Source: Lysobacterales bacterium 63-13 (lineage in GTDB: Bacteria; Pseudomonadota; Gammaproteobacteria; Xanthomonadales; Rhodanobacteraceae). Taken from it: 64,000 nt of DNA. The position numbers and the translations under genes are program-made. Positions 1 to 7,949 of this stretch are shown here, in pieces. Below the pieces are notes generated by a model. It was given only the letters and a program-made list of their open reading frames with translations, did no database searches and was not told the origin of the DNA. Every line of letters starts with the position of its first letter. Position 1 is the first letter of the stretch. The stretch is taken from positions 1-64,000 of the forward strand of contig MKWR01000019.1 in NCBI GenBank assembly GCA_001899855.1, read 5' to 3'.

Positions 1-227
1 ATTCGATTTGTTCATGGCTCCATTCTCTCAAGAGTTGGAGCCTCCTCAAAACCCGGGGCGGTTCAATATCCCTGATTCCGACCAGTCACCTTGACCCAAC
101 TGCGCCAGCAGCTTGAGTCAGTGGTCCAGACTCTACAAGCGCGACCACCGCCCCCTCATTGCCCGTCGTGATCAAGGCCCACAAAGCTCGGCACTTGGCC
201 AGCGCATCGCCCGGTATGGCTTCAAGT
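1..227. other. Left edge, no gene recognised
   Basis: No reading frame here has a recognisable family motif or a convincing ribosome site. Frames that cross it run antisense to, or out of frame with, the antitoxin gene that follows. It could hold the remains of a neighbouring gene cut by the window edge, but nothing supports a specific call. Confidence 0.4.
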
Positions 228-554
228 TCACCCCGCCTTGCGACGAGTTGTCTTTTCCGTTCCCAGATGCTCGATAGCCAAGGGCGGTCGATTCGGAAAC
301 CGCGCAACGAGTTCGAGTGTTCCTCCCATACTCTCGATATAGTGCCGCAGCGTTGAAAGCAGCATGTCGCTACGTCGTTCCAGTCGCGAGATTGTGTCCT
401 GACCAACGCCAAGCTCCGCTGCCAGTTCGACTTGCGTCTTTTCTACGGCTAGGCGCAAGTCCTTCAACGTCGCCAACTCCTGCGCGCGCTTTTCGATCCG
501 CTTCCGTCGGTTTGCCGGCAAGGCGGCGATCACGTCATCGAGTTTTCTTGCCAT
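228..554 (-). CDS. XRE-family antitoxin (HigA-like)
   Basis: This 108-residue protein has a Cro/C1-type helix-turn-helix: the segment QVELAAELGVGQDTISRLE near residues 40-58 is a textbook XRE motif. It lies directly behind a Gp49/HigB-type toxin, and its ATG (552-554) sits inside the last codons of the toxin gene (20-bp overlap), so the two are co-translated toxin first, as in higBA modules. I prefer the ATG giving MARKLDD; the open frame continues upstream but only inside the toxin gene. By family knowledge it would bind and neutralise the toxin and repress the shared promoter. The pair's exact subfamily is inferred from motifs only. Confidence 0.85.
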   Translation of the reverse strand: MARKLDDVIAALPANRRKRIEKRAQELATLKDLRLAVEKTQVELAAELGVGQDTISRLERRSDMLLSTLRHYIESMGGTLELVARFPNRPPLAIEHLGTEKTTRRKAG

Positions 555-927
555 GGGGAGCCTCGGGAGTACGGATGTTGCGGAGTGTGGCGAGGTGCTC
601 ATCGTATCGAGCGTCAGCCACGGTGATCAGTCGTTTGTAGAAGCGGCGCTGGTTGGTGCCCGCTTTGTCGCCAGCGGTGAGCAGGATCGCTTGGCGTTTC
701 GGGTCGAAGGCGAAGGCCACGCGCCAAACTTCGCTCGCCCACTCGAAGCGCAGTTCCTTCATGTTGGCGTGCTTCGATGCCTTGAGCGTGTCCACCGTGG
801 GGCGTCCGAGGTTCGGGCCGAACTCCGCCAACAGCTTTGCGTGCGCCAGCAACTCGTCTTGCAGGTCTTCCGCCAAGTCTGCGAACTCGGCGCCGAAGTC
901 GGAGTGAAGCAGGACGATCCAAGTCAT
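535..927 (-). CDS. Phage-derived Gp49-like / HigB-type toxin
   Basis: This 130-residue protein has the hallmark C-terminus of the Gp49-like (PF05973) RelE-superfamily toxins: GDKAGTNQRRFYKRLI followed by AD-RYDEHL. A central ELRF-W...WRVAFAFDP segment matches the conserved beta-strand core. Members are typically ribosome-dependent mRNA interferases; that activity is inferred. The ATG at 925-927 is preferred over a TTG two codons earlier because the best promoter (-35 at 956-961, -10 at 933-938) would start transcription at about this ATG, giving a leaderless or nearly leaderless message. The XRE antitoxin gene overlaps its 3' end. Confidence 0.85.
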   Translation of the reverse strand: MTWIVLLHSDFGAEFADLAEDLQDELLAHAKLLAEFGPNLGRPTVDTLKASKHANMKELRFEWASEVWRVAFAFDPKRQAILLTAGDKAGTNQRRFYKRLITVADARYDEHLATLRNIRTPEAPHGKKTR

Positions 928-932
928 GGCCA

Positions 933-961
933 ATTATGACTCAAAGACCATATGGAGTCAA
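933..961 (-). promoter_or_regulatory. Sigma-70-like promoter of the toxin-antitoxin pair
   Basis: On the minus strand TTGACT (956-961) and CATAAT (933-938) are separated by exactly 17 bp, close to the housekeeping consensus. GACTC (938-942) and GAGTC (955-959) form an inverted repeat inside the promoter, a plausible operator for the XRE protein. Further TGTCCAT-type half sites lie upstream at about 974-985 and 1035-1052. Confidence 0.55.
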
Positions 962-1572
962 AGCCATAACTCTCATGGACATATGCCGCGCTCGGTAGGC
1001 ACCTTCGAAGGGCGCTGGAGCAGGTTCGAATGTGTCCATATGGTGTCCATAGGGCCGCTTCTTGCTCGGTGGCTACAGACAACATGCGGAAAACGCCGGA
1101 AAAAGCAGGGCTACACAACCTCGCGTAAATTCTGGCGCATGAGCGGCGTGTGGGAAGACGGTTTCCCGGATTCTCCATAGCTGTCGACAGGATTCGGCGT
1201 AGTTGAGTCCGTCATTTCAGTGCTGCTTGGGCTTGTCGATGGCATCAGTTGGCTCGTTTCCATGCGTCCTTTATCCATATTGCCTGCATGGATGTCGAAT
1301 CCTGCCGGCGCAAGTGTCCATGAAACGGCTGCATTGTCTTGTCATCGTCGAGCATTGCGGGATCGATTGACGCTGCCGGCTTCGGGATCCTGGCTGCGCG
1401 AGCCGGGAATGATAGTGGGAGCAATCGACATTTCGTGCTTGCATGCGCCGGACCGTGGTGACCTGCCATGTCGAAGCATCCATTTGCCCAGGCCGGGCAG
1501 GTGGATATTCGATGGGTTCTCATCGATGCCTGGGCAAGCGGCAGAATTCCGGCAGATCCCGTTGATGCGCAA
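962..1572. other. Gene-free stretch between the TA pair and the lipid operon
   Basis: About 0.6 kb without a supported gene. Open frames exist on both strands between 1220 and 1627, but none has a family motif, good ribosome site or coherent composition, and they overlap one another. The only structure noticed is a cluster of TGTCCATA words near 1035-1052, beside the toxin-antitoxin promoter. Confidence 0.5.
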
Positions 1573-2115
1573 TCAGCCTGTCGCGGACGGTTGGTGCGGC
1601 ACTTTGCGGATCTTGTCCATCGCATAGCCCAGGGCCCTCACCCTGGCCAGCAAGTCGTCGTAGTCGGCTTCGGAAATCGTCGGCGTGCGTGCCATCACCC
1701 AGGTGTAGTCGCGCGCGTCGCGGGCCACGATCACCTGGCTGTAGTCCTCCTTCAGATACGCCACGATGTACTGTGCCTGCAGCGGCCAGAACACCTGCAC
1801 GCCCCACACGGCGTTGCCGCTGCCCTGCTTGACGATGCCGGTGGAGCGGATTTCCTTGCGCTCGCCGTCGAAGCTGCCGCTGCGGAAGTGGAACGAGGTG
1901 GCGACGTGGCCATTGGGCTTCAGCGTGTACACCTCGACCGCGTCGTAAGCATTCTTCTCGAAGTGCGTGGGAATGGTGGCGATCACGTACCAGTTGCCCA
2001 TGAAGCGGGGCAGGTCGACATGGGGCACCGGCGTGATTGGCGGCAGCTTGCTGGCACCGGCGTTGAGGTTGAACAGCATGGCGCAGGCCAGCAGCAGGAT
2101 CACCGGACGCTTCAT
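1573..2115 (-). CDS. blc: Lipocalin (Blc-like)
   Basis: This 180-residue protein begins with a hydrophobic signal peptide (LLLACAMLFNL) and carries the lipocalin signature GNWYVIATIP, with a second conserved stretch DYTWVMARTP near the C-terminus. Bacterial Blc proteins bind fatty acids or lysophospholipids in the periplasm, often anchored to the outer membrane. No lipobox cysteine is evident at the cleavage region, so a soluble periplasmic form is more likely. Its ATG overlaps the stop of the upstream methyltransferase by 4 bp (ATGA), making it the last gene of the eight-gene lipid operon. Handling of lipids modified by the operon's enzymes is an inference. Confidence 0.85.
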   Translation of the reverse strand: MKRPVILLLACAMLFNLNAGASKLPPITPVPHVDLPRFMGNWYVIATIPTHFEKNAYDAVEVYTLKPNGHVATSFHFRSGSFDGERKEIRSTGIVKQGSGNAVWGVQVFWPLQAQYIVAYLKEDYSQVIVARDARDYTWVMARTPTISEADYDDLLARVRALGYAMDKIRKVPHQPSATG

Positions 2116-3227
2116 GGCGCCTCCGCTGCAAAGCTTGGGTGGGCATCAAGCGGAGGCCGCACGAAGCGGTAGTGCGCGACCAGCCATTCCTGCCCGTCGG
2201 CGTAACCGAACAGCTCGGCGCAGGACATCCAGAACATGCGCCAGCGCTGGAACCACAATGGCGCAGCCTTGCTGCCGTAGGCTTGCGCCAGCACCTTCAT
2301 CACCTCGTCGTGGTGCGCATCCTGGTTGGCCAGCCAATGATTGGCGGTGCGCTGGTAATGCGTGCCGTCGACATGCCAGCGCTGCTCGATGTGCAGCGCC
2401 GACTGGAACCACAGCAAGGTGTCGGACGCCGGCATCAGCCCGCCGGTGAAGAAGTGCCGGCCCATCCAGTTGTCGTCGCCCTGGGTCTCGAACGGGTACA
2501 TCGCGGTCTTGTGCGCGAAGATGTGCACGAACAGCTTGCCGCCGGGTTTCAGCCAGCCGGCGATGCGGCCCAGCAGCGTCTCGTAGTTGCGCATGTGTTC
2601 GAACATCTCGATCGACACGCAGCGGTCGAACTGCGCCGGATCGAGTTGCAGCGCGTTGACGTCGCAGGTGACCACGCGCACGTTGAGCAGGCCGCGCCGA
2701 CGACATTGCGCCTCGATGTGCTGGCGTTGCGGAGCGGAGTTGGACACGGCGGTGATCCGCGCATCCGGAAAGCGCTCGGCCATCCACAGGGTCAGCGAAC
2801 CCCAGCCGCAGCCGAGTTCCAGTATCGACTGGCCATCGGCGAGCTGGGCGCGCTCGCCGTACAGTGTGAGCATCGCCTCCTCGGCTTCGTCCAGCGACTC
2901 GTCGCCGCGCGGGTAATGGCAGGACGAATACTTCAGGCGCTTGCCCAGGCAGAGCTCGAAGAACGCCGGCGGCAGTTCGTAGTGTTGCGCGTTGGCTGCG
3001 TCGGTGTGGATCGCCACCGGGCTGTGGCGCAGCATCTCGATGCGCTGCGCATAGCGCTCGGCCTGCGCATCGAGGCCACCGGCCTGTTCCTCGCGCAGGC
3101 GTTGCGCACACAGTCGGCGGATTCCCTGGCGCAGCAGTGCGTCGGGAATGCGGCCGCGTTCGGCCATGCCCAGCAGGCCGGGCGCCGGGCGCTCGCTGGC
3201 CAGTTCGGTGGAAGCGGGGGTGGTCAT
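2112..3227 (-). CDS. SAM-dependent methyltransferase, cyclopropane-fatty-acid-synthase family
   Basis: This 371-residue protein carries the class I SAM-binding motif ILELGCGWG at residues 135-143, the family motif SSCHYPRG near 101-108 and SIEMFEHM further on. It is the second CFA-like methylase of the operon and more divergent than the one at 4551-5828. The ATG at 3225-3227 overlaps the preceding gene's stop (ATGA); the open frame extends upstream only through that gene. In the RpoE/ChrR regulon of Rhodobacter sphaeroides a CFA-related methylase (UfaM) adds a methyl branch to a double-bonded fatty acid on the way to furan fatty acids; either methylase here could have that role. The specific substrate is unknown. 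Confidence 0.85.
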   Translation of the reverse strand: MTTPASTELASERPAPGLLGMAERGRIPDALLRQGIRRLCAQRLREEQAGGLDAQAERYAQRIEMLRHSPVAIHTDAANAQHYELPPAFFELCLGKRLKYSSCHYPRGDESLDEAEEAMLTLYGERAQLADGQSILELGCGWGSLTLWMAERFPDARITAVSNSAPQRQHIEAQCRRRGLLNVRVVTCDVNALQLDPAQFDRCVSIEMFEHMRNYETLLGRIAGWLKPGGKLFVHIFAHKTAMYPFETQGDDNWMGRHFFTGGLMPASDTLLWFQSALHIEQRWHVDGTHYQRTANHWLANQDAHHDEVMKVLAQAYGSKAAPLWFQRWRMFWMSCAELFGYADGQEWLVAHYRFVRPPLDAHPSFAAEAP

Positions 3228-4006
3228 CGTGAGGGCCTCTTCGGAAACCAGGGAATCAACATGGGCGTGGTGTTTTGGTAGTCGCGGTAGTCCTCGCCGC
3301 GCGTGCGCAGCGCCTGTGCCTCGGTGTACGGCACGCCGCTGATCCAGCGCAGGAACACGTACATGACCACTGGCCCGGACCACGCCAGCCAGCCGATCGG
3401 CGAGCCGACCGCCAGGCAGACGTAGGCGAACCAGTGCAGCCATTCGAAGAAATAGTTCGGATGGCGCGAATAACGCCACAGGCCGTCGCGGCAGGTCTTG
3501 CCGCGGTTGCTCGGATCGTTGCGGAAGCGCGCCAGCTGCGCATCGGCAATCGACTCGCCGAGCACGCCGAGCAACCAGAGGGCAACGGCCGCGACCAGCC
3601 ACGGCGCGGACGCCTGCGGGTTGCGCGCCACCGCCGCGAACGGCAGGGCGAACAGCACGATCAGGAAGGCCTGGAACTGGAAGAAGGCGAAGAACTTCCA
3701 CTGCGCGCCCTGCCAGTGCGCGCGCAAGCTGCGGTAGCGACCGTCTTCCGCTTCGCCTCGCACGCGACGCCAGAGGTGCAGGGACAGACGCAGGCCCCAC
3801 GCGCCGCCGAGCAAGGCCAGCGCTGCGCGTGTCCACACTGCGCCGTTGCCGGTAATCGCCAGCAGTGCCGCGCTGCCGCCCACACCCGCCGCCCACAGCA
3901 CATCGACGATGCCCGCATTGCTGCGCCTGCGCTGCCATTGCCAGCCCAGCGTCATCATCAGCGCGGCCAGCAGCCACACGAGCAGAAGTTGCCACCAGGG
4001 GTTCAT
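3224..4006 (-). CDS. DUF1295 / steroid 5-alpha-reductase-like membrane protein
   Basis: This 260-residue protein has several hydrophobic segments and the family's C-terminal signature SRHPNYFFEWLHWFAY. DUF1295 proteins belong to the isoprenylcysteine methyltransferase / steroid reductase fold. In related organisms they travel with CFA-like methylases and DUF1365 proteins. It starts at the ATG (4004-4006), overlapping the DUF2878 gene by 4 bp, and its own stop overlaps the next ATG in the same way, so translation is coupled. Reduction or modification of an unsaturated lipid in the inner membrane is the most likely role, but this is inference. Confidence 0.85.
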   Translation of the reverse strand: MNPWWQLLLVWLLAALMMTLGWQWQRRRSNAGIVDVLWAAGVGGSAALLAITGNGAVWTRAALALLGGAWGLRLSLHLWRRVRGEAEDGRYRSLRAHWQGAQWKFFAFFQFQAFLIVLFALPFAAVARNPQASAPWLVAAVALWLLGVLGESIADAQLARFRNDPSNRGKTCRDGLWRYSRHPNYFFEWLHWFAYVCLAVGSPIGWLAWSGPVVMYVFLRWISGVPYTEAQALRTRGEDYRDYQNTTPMLIPWFPKRPSR

Positions 4007-4554
4007 GCGCGGGCTCCTCGCGTGGCCGACTGTCGTTGCGACGACCTGCTGCCGGTGCGCGCCAGCCAGGCCAGCGTTGGTGTCGCCAATGCCCAGCCGA
4101 GCGCCAAGGCCAGCAGGGTGCGCCACGTCGGTTCGGCAAACGTCACTACCTGCCAGGCGCGCGCCGCACCCAGATAGGCCAGCGGCCCGCCGAACAGGCC
4201 CAGCAGCGCCGCCAGCCACAGCCGCGTCTGCAGGTAGCGCAAGGACTGGCTGAAGGTCAGCGCAAAGGTCACCCACAGCGCGAGAATCCAGCCCGGTGCC
4301 AGCGCCGGGTCCGGCCAGCCGGCCGCGTAGTCGGCCAGCCCGCTGCGGCTCAGCGTGCCGTCCAGCAACAAGCCGAACATCAGCCCGGCGGCCATCAGGG
4401 CGAGATCGGTGCGAACGTTGCGAGCGCAAGCCAACTGCACGAGCGCGTAGACGAGCATGCCGAGCACGCCCGGCCACGCCAGCCCGTGGCCCGCGCCGAT
4501 CACCGCGGCAAACCACACGGCCTGGTAGCCGATCAGGCTGAGCCAGAAGCTCAT
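4003..4554 (-). CDS. DUF2878 integral membrane protein
   Basis: This 183-residue, very hydrophobic protein has about five to six predicted membrane segments and a basic C-terminal tail. The layout and the early GYQAVWFAAV stretch match the DUF2878 family, which is found almost only in operons with CFA-like methylases and DUF1365 proteins. It overlaps both neighbours by 4 bp (ATGA). No catalytic motif is visible. A scaffold or membrane partner for the lipid-modifying enzymes is a reasonable guess and nothing more. Confidence 0.75.
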   Translation of the reverse strand: MSFWLSLIGYQAVWFAAVIGAGHGLAWPGVLGMLVYALVQLACARNVRTDLALMAAGLMFGLLLDGTLSRSGLADYAAGWPDPALAPGWILALWVTFALTFSQSLRYLQTRLWLAALLGLFGGPLAYLGAARAWQVVTFAEPTWRTLLALALGWALATPTLAWLARTGSRSSQRQSATRGARA

Positions 4555-5828
4555 GCCGGCCGGCCCGTCGACGATGCGGCGGGGCGATGGCCCGGCTTGG
4601 CCATCAACAGGTGCGCCACGCCGATCGAGCGTTCACGAAAGCCACCCTCGCAATACGCCAGGTAGAACTCCCACAGGCGCACGAAGCGCTCGTCGAAGCC
4701 CTGCGCGCGCACCCGCGGCAAGTGGGCCATGAAGCGCTCGCGCCATGCTTCCAGGGTCTGCGCGTACGAACCGCCGAAGTCCTCCAGCCGGATCAGGCCC
4801 AGGTCGCTGGCGCGGGTCTTGGCCGCGAGCAGCGCGCTGATCGACGGGATGAAGCTGCCGGGGAACACGTGGCGCTTGATGAAGTCGACCGACTTCAGCG
4901 CCTGCGCGTAGCGGTGGTCCTCGATGGTGATCGCCTGCACGAGTGCCAGGCCGTCCGGCTTCAGCAGGCTGCCGAGCTTGCCGAAATAGACGTCCAGATA
5001 CGGCGCGCCGATCGCCTCGACCATCTCGATCGAAACCAGCTTGTCGTACTGCCCTTCGAGGTCGCGGTAGTCCTCCAGCAGCAAGGTGACATGCCCCTTC
5101 ATGCCGGCTTCGGCGACACGCCGGCTGGCCAGCGCATGCTGCTCGCGCGAGATCGTCGTGGTGGTGACATGGCAGCCGTAGTGCTGCGCCGCGTACAGCG
5201 CGAAGCCGCCCCAGCCGGTGCCGATCTCGATCACCCGGTCGCTGGGCTGGAGGTCGAGCTGGCGGCAGATGCGCTCCAGCTTGCGCGCGGAGGCGGTTTC
5301 CAGCGTGTCGGCCGGGTCGCTCCAGATTGCCGAGGAATACATCAGGTCCGCCGAGAGGAACAGGCTGAAGAATTCGTTGCCCAGGTCATAGTGCGCGGCA
5401 ATGTTGCGGCGGCTGCCGCCGCGGGTGTTCCGGCGCAGCGCGTGCCACAGCTGCATCGCCACGCCGCCTAGTCTGGCCAGTCCGCTTTCCATGCCGTCGA
5501 GCAGGTCGCGGTTGCGCAGCAGCAACTGGATCAGGCCGACCAGGTTGTCGCAGCGCCACTGGCCGTCCATGTAGGACTCGCCGGCGCCGACGCTGCCATT
5601 GCGCGCCACCGCGCGATAGAAGCCGGCGTCCAGCACCTGCAGGTGGATCTGCAGGTCGGGCTGCGCGCTGGCGGGTTCGCCCAGCTCGATCGTGCCGCAG
5701 GCGTCGCTCAGCACCAGGCGGCCGTGGCGCAGGCCGCGCATCCGTCCGAGCAGTTGGCGGCGCAGGAAGTGATCGAGCCCGCCGAATGCGGCGGTGTCGC
5801 GGGTGCGGGTGCTGGCGATATCGTTCAT
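4551..5828 (-). CDS. cfa: Cyclopropane-fatty-acyl-phospholipid synthase family protein
   Basis: This 425-residue protein is a close CFA synthase relative. It has AAHYDLGNEFFSLFL, the SAM motif VIEIGTGWGGFALYAA, SIEMVEAIG, and FIKRHVFPGSFIPS in the C-terminal half, all in family order. CFA synthases transfer a methylene from S-adenosylmethionine to a double bond of membrane phospholipids. In R. sphaeroides cfa-type genes belong to the RpoE/ChrR singlet-oxygen regulon. The gene follows DUF1365 after 22 bp and overlaps DUF2878 by 4 bp. Whether it makes a true cyclopropane or a methyl-branched intermediate cannot be decided from sequence. Confidence 0.92.
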   Translation of the reverse strand: MNDIASTRTRDTAAFGGLDHFLRRQLLGRMRGLRHGRLVLSDACGTIELGEPASAQPDLQIHLQVLDAGFYRAVARNGSVGAGESYMDGQWRCDNLVGLIQLLLRNRDLLDGMESGLARLGGVAMQLWHALRRNTRGGSRRNIAAHYDLGNEFFSLFLSADLMYSSAIWSDPADTLETASARKLERICRQLDLQPSDRVIEIGTGWGGFALYAAQHYGCHVTTTTISREQHALASRRVAEAGMKGHVTLLLEDYRDLEGQYDKLVSIEMVEAIGAPYLDVYFGKLGSLLKPDGLALVQAITIEDHRYAQALKSVDFIKRHVFPGSFIPSISALLAAKTRASDLGLIRLEDFGGSYAQTLEAWRERFMAHLPRVRAQGFDERFVRLWEFYLAYCEGGFRERSIGVAHLLMAKPGHRPAASSTGRPA

Positions 5829-5850
5829 GGCAAGCCTCGGGGCGTTGGTT

Positions 5851-6651
5851 TCAGTTGGCAGGGCGCGCAGGCGGCGCCGGATGGTCGTGGACGGGGTTGT
5901 GCTTCAGCCACAACCGCAGCGCATGCCAGTGGATCGCGGCGACCACCTGGGCGGTCATCAGTGGATAGCGCCACAGCACGCGCGCCAGCGAGGCGCCGGT
6001 GAGCGGCAGGCGTTGCAGGTTCAGCGTGGCGTCGAACGTGCGCCGGCCCTCGCGCATCACGTTCATGTGCACGCGCAGATCCTCGCCGGGCACGGTGAAG
6101 CGCCAGTCGTAGGTGCAGTCCATCGGCATGAAGGGCGACACGTGGAAGCGCTTGGCAAAGTTCCAGTGCAGCGCGCGGCCATGCACCTGTGCGTCCTCGA
6201 CCGGCAGCACATAGGCGTGGCGCTCCTTCCACGGCGTGTTGGTGATGTCGGCCAGCACCGCCAGCAGGGTTTCGCCGTCTTCGGCGTAGCAGTAGTAGAA
6301 GCTCACCGGGTTGAACACCATGCCGGCGTAGCGCAGGTGGGTGAGCAGGCGGATCGGGCCGGTCGGCCGCGCTCCGGTGGCCTGCTCCACGCGCTGGCGC
6401 ACCGCATCGGACAGCGACAGGGTGGCCGGGCCCAGGTAGTCGCTGCGGCGGAACTGCGCCAGGTTGCGATGGGTGGTCGACCACAGCCAGCGCTTGGCGA
6501 TTATTTGCTCGACCTCGTCCAGGTCCAGGTACAACTGGGCCATGCGATAACTGAACGCATGCGCCTGCGGCTCATGCCGGCGATGGCGCACCACGCCTTC
6601 GTACACGGCGCTGGCCAGCGGCGGTTTCGAGCGGGCCGGCTTCGTCATCAC
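5851..6651 (-). CDS. DUF1365 family protein
   Basis: This 266-residue protein shows the DUF1365 (COG3496) core: VRHRRHEPQAHAFSY at the N-terminus, then FNPVSFYYCY and WKERHAYVLP. Its start overlaps the stop of the FAD oxidoreductase by 4 bp. In R. sphaeroides the equivalent pair, reported as RSP_1090 and RSP_1091, was found to be needed for singlet-oxygen-triggered loss of ChrR and belongs to the same regulon; this is recalled knowledge, not derived here. The biochemical activity of DUF1365 is not established. Confidence 0.9.
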   Translation of the reverse strand: MMTKPARSKPPLASAVYEGVVRHRRHEPQAHAFSYRMAQLYLDLDEVEQIIAKRWLWSTTHRNLAQFRRSDYLGPATLSLSDAVRQRVEQATGARPTGPIRLLTHLRYAGMVFNPVSFYYCYAEDGETLLAVLADITNTPWKERHAYVLPVEDAQVHGRALHWNFAKRFHVSPFMPMDCTYDWRFTVPGEDLRVHMNVMREGRRTFDATLNLQRLPLTGASLARVLWRYPLMTAQVVAAIHWHALRLWLKHNPVHDHPAPPARPAN

Positions 6652-7946
6652 GCCACCGGCTCCGCTTCACGCGTCCTGTCCATCGACTCCGGCGCCGAAT
6701 CCAGCGGCCAGCGCACGCCCAGCGCCGCAGCCACCTCGACCGCGCTGCGCATGCCGTCCTCATGGAAACCCCAGCCCCAGTACGCGCCGGCAAACCAGGT
6801 GCGGCGCCAGCCCTGGATTTCGGCCTTGCGCGCCTGCGCCTGCACCGAGGCGCGGGTGTAGACCGGATGGTGGTAGCGCATGCGCGCCAGGATTCTGGAC
6901 GGGTCGATCGCCTCGCTGCGATTCAGGGTCACCACGAACGGTTCGGGCGAGGCGATGCCCTGCAGCAGGTTCATGCAGTAGCTGACCGTGCACGGCGCGG
7001 CGCGATCGCGCGGCAGCCACGCGTTCCAGGCCGCCCACGCCTTGCGCCGGCGCGGCAGCACGCTGGCGTCGGTGTGCAGCAAGGTGTCATTGGCCTGGTA
7101 GGTCATCGCGCCGAGGATCGAATGCTCGCGCTCGTTCGCGTCGCCCAGCAGGCGCAGCGCCTGGTCGCTGTGGCAGGCCAGCACCAGCTGGTCGAAATGC
7201 TCCACGCCCGCCGCGCTGCACACCTCGATGCCGCCGGCGTGGCGCAGGATCGAATGCACCGGGCAGTTCAGCCGCTCGCGCACCGGCCAGTGCGCGCGCA
7301 GCGCCGCCACGTAGGTCGACGAGCCGCCCTTCACCACCCGCCACTGCGGCCGGTCGCTGAGCTGCAGCATCTGGTGGTTGGCCATGAACTGCACCAGGTA
7401 GCGCGCGGGAAACTCAAGGATCTGCGTGGGCGGCGACGACCACAGCGCGGAGGCCATCGGGATCAGGTGCTCGTCGCGGAACGCGGCGCCGTAACCGTGC
7501 TGCAGCAGATAATCGCCGAGGCTGGTGGTGTCCTCGCGCGTCAGCAACAGCGCGGGCGCCTCGCGATAAAAGCGGGTGAGGTCGCGCACCATGCCGAGGA
7601 AGCGCGGCGACAGCAGGTTGCGGCGCTGGCAGAACAGCGTGTCCAGGGTGCTGGCGTTGTACTCCAGTCCGCTGGCCTCGCTGTGCACCGAAAAACTCAT
7701 CGTGGTCGGCTGCGAGGCCACGCCCAGCTGCGCGAACATCCGCGTCAGCAGCGGATAGTGCGCCGGGTTGTGCACGATGAAGCCGCTGTCGATGCGGTAA
7801 GTCGTTCCGGCCTGCTCGACCTCGTGCGTGTGGGTGTGCCCGCCGAAATAGTCGCTGGCCTCGAACAGCGTCACCTCGTGCTGGCGCGACAGCAGCCATG
7901 CCGACGCCAGCCCCGCGATGCCCGATCCGACCACGGCAATGCGCAT
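6648..7946 (-). CDS. FAD-dependent oxidoreductase (COG2907, amine-oxidase fold)
   Basis: This 432-residue protein opens with a Rossmann dinucleotide-binding motif, VVGSGIAGLASAWLL, followed by an acidic strand end and FGGHTHTHEV, typical of the COG2907 branch of NAD(P)/FAD amine-oxidase-like proteins. It starts 4 nt after the desaturase stop and overlaps DUF1365 by 4 bp. The family is consistently linked to CFA-like methylases and DUF1365. A flavin-dependent desaturation or oxidation of a methylated acyl chain, as in furan fatty acid formation, is the leading hypothesis. Confidence 0.9.
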   Translation of the reverse strand: MRIAVVGSGIAGLASAWLLSRQHEVTLFEASDYFGGHTHTHEVEQAGTTYRIDSGFIVHNPAHYPLLTRMFAQLGVASQPTTMSFSVHSEASGLEYNASTLDTLFCQRRNLLSPRFLGMVRDLTRFYREAPALLLTREDTTSLGDYLLQHGYGAAFRDEHLIPMASALWSSPPTQILEFPARYLVQFMANHQMLQLSDRPQWRVVKGGSSTYVAALRAHWPVRERLNCPVHSILRHAGGIEVCSAAGVEHFDQLVLACHSDQALRLLGDANEREHSILGAMTYQANDTLLHTDASVLPRRRKAWAAWNAWLPRDRAAPCTVSYCMNLLQGIASPEPFVVTLNRSEAIDPSRILARMRYHHPVYTRASVQAQARKAEIQGWRRTWFAGAYWGWGFHEDGMRSAVEVAAALGVRWPLDSAPESMDRTREAEPVA

Positions 7947-7949
7947 CGC

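Noticed and set aside
1220..1627. Open frames on both strands in the gap before the lipocalin
   Set aside because: There is no ribosome site, family motif or plausible protein composition; the frames overlap each other and the lipocalin end.
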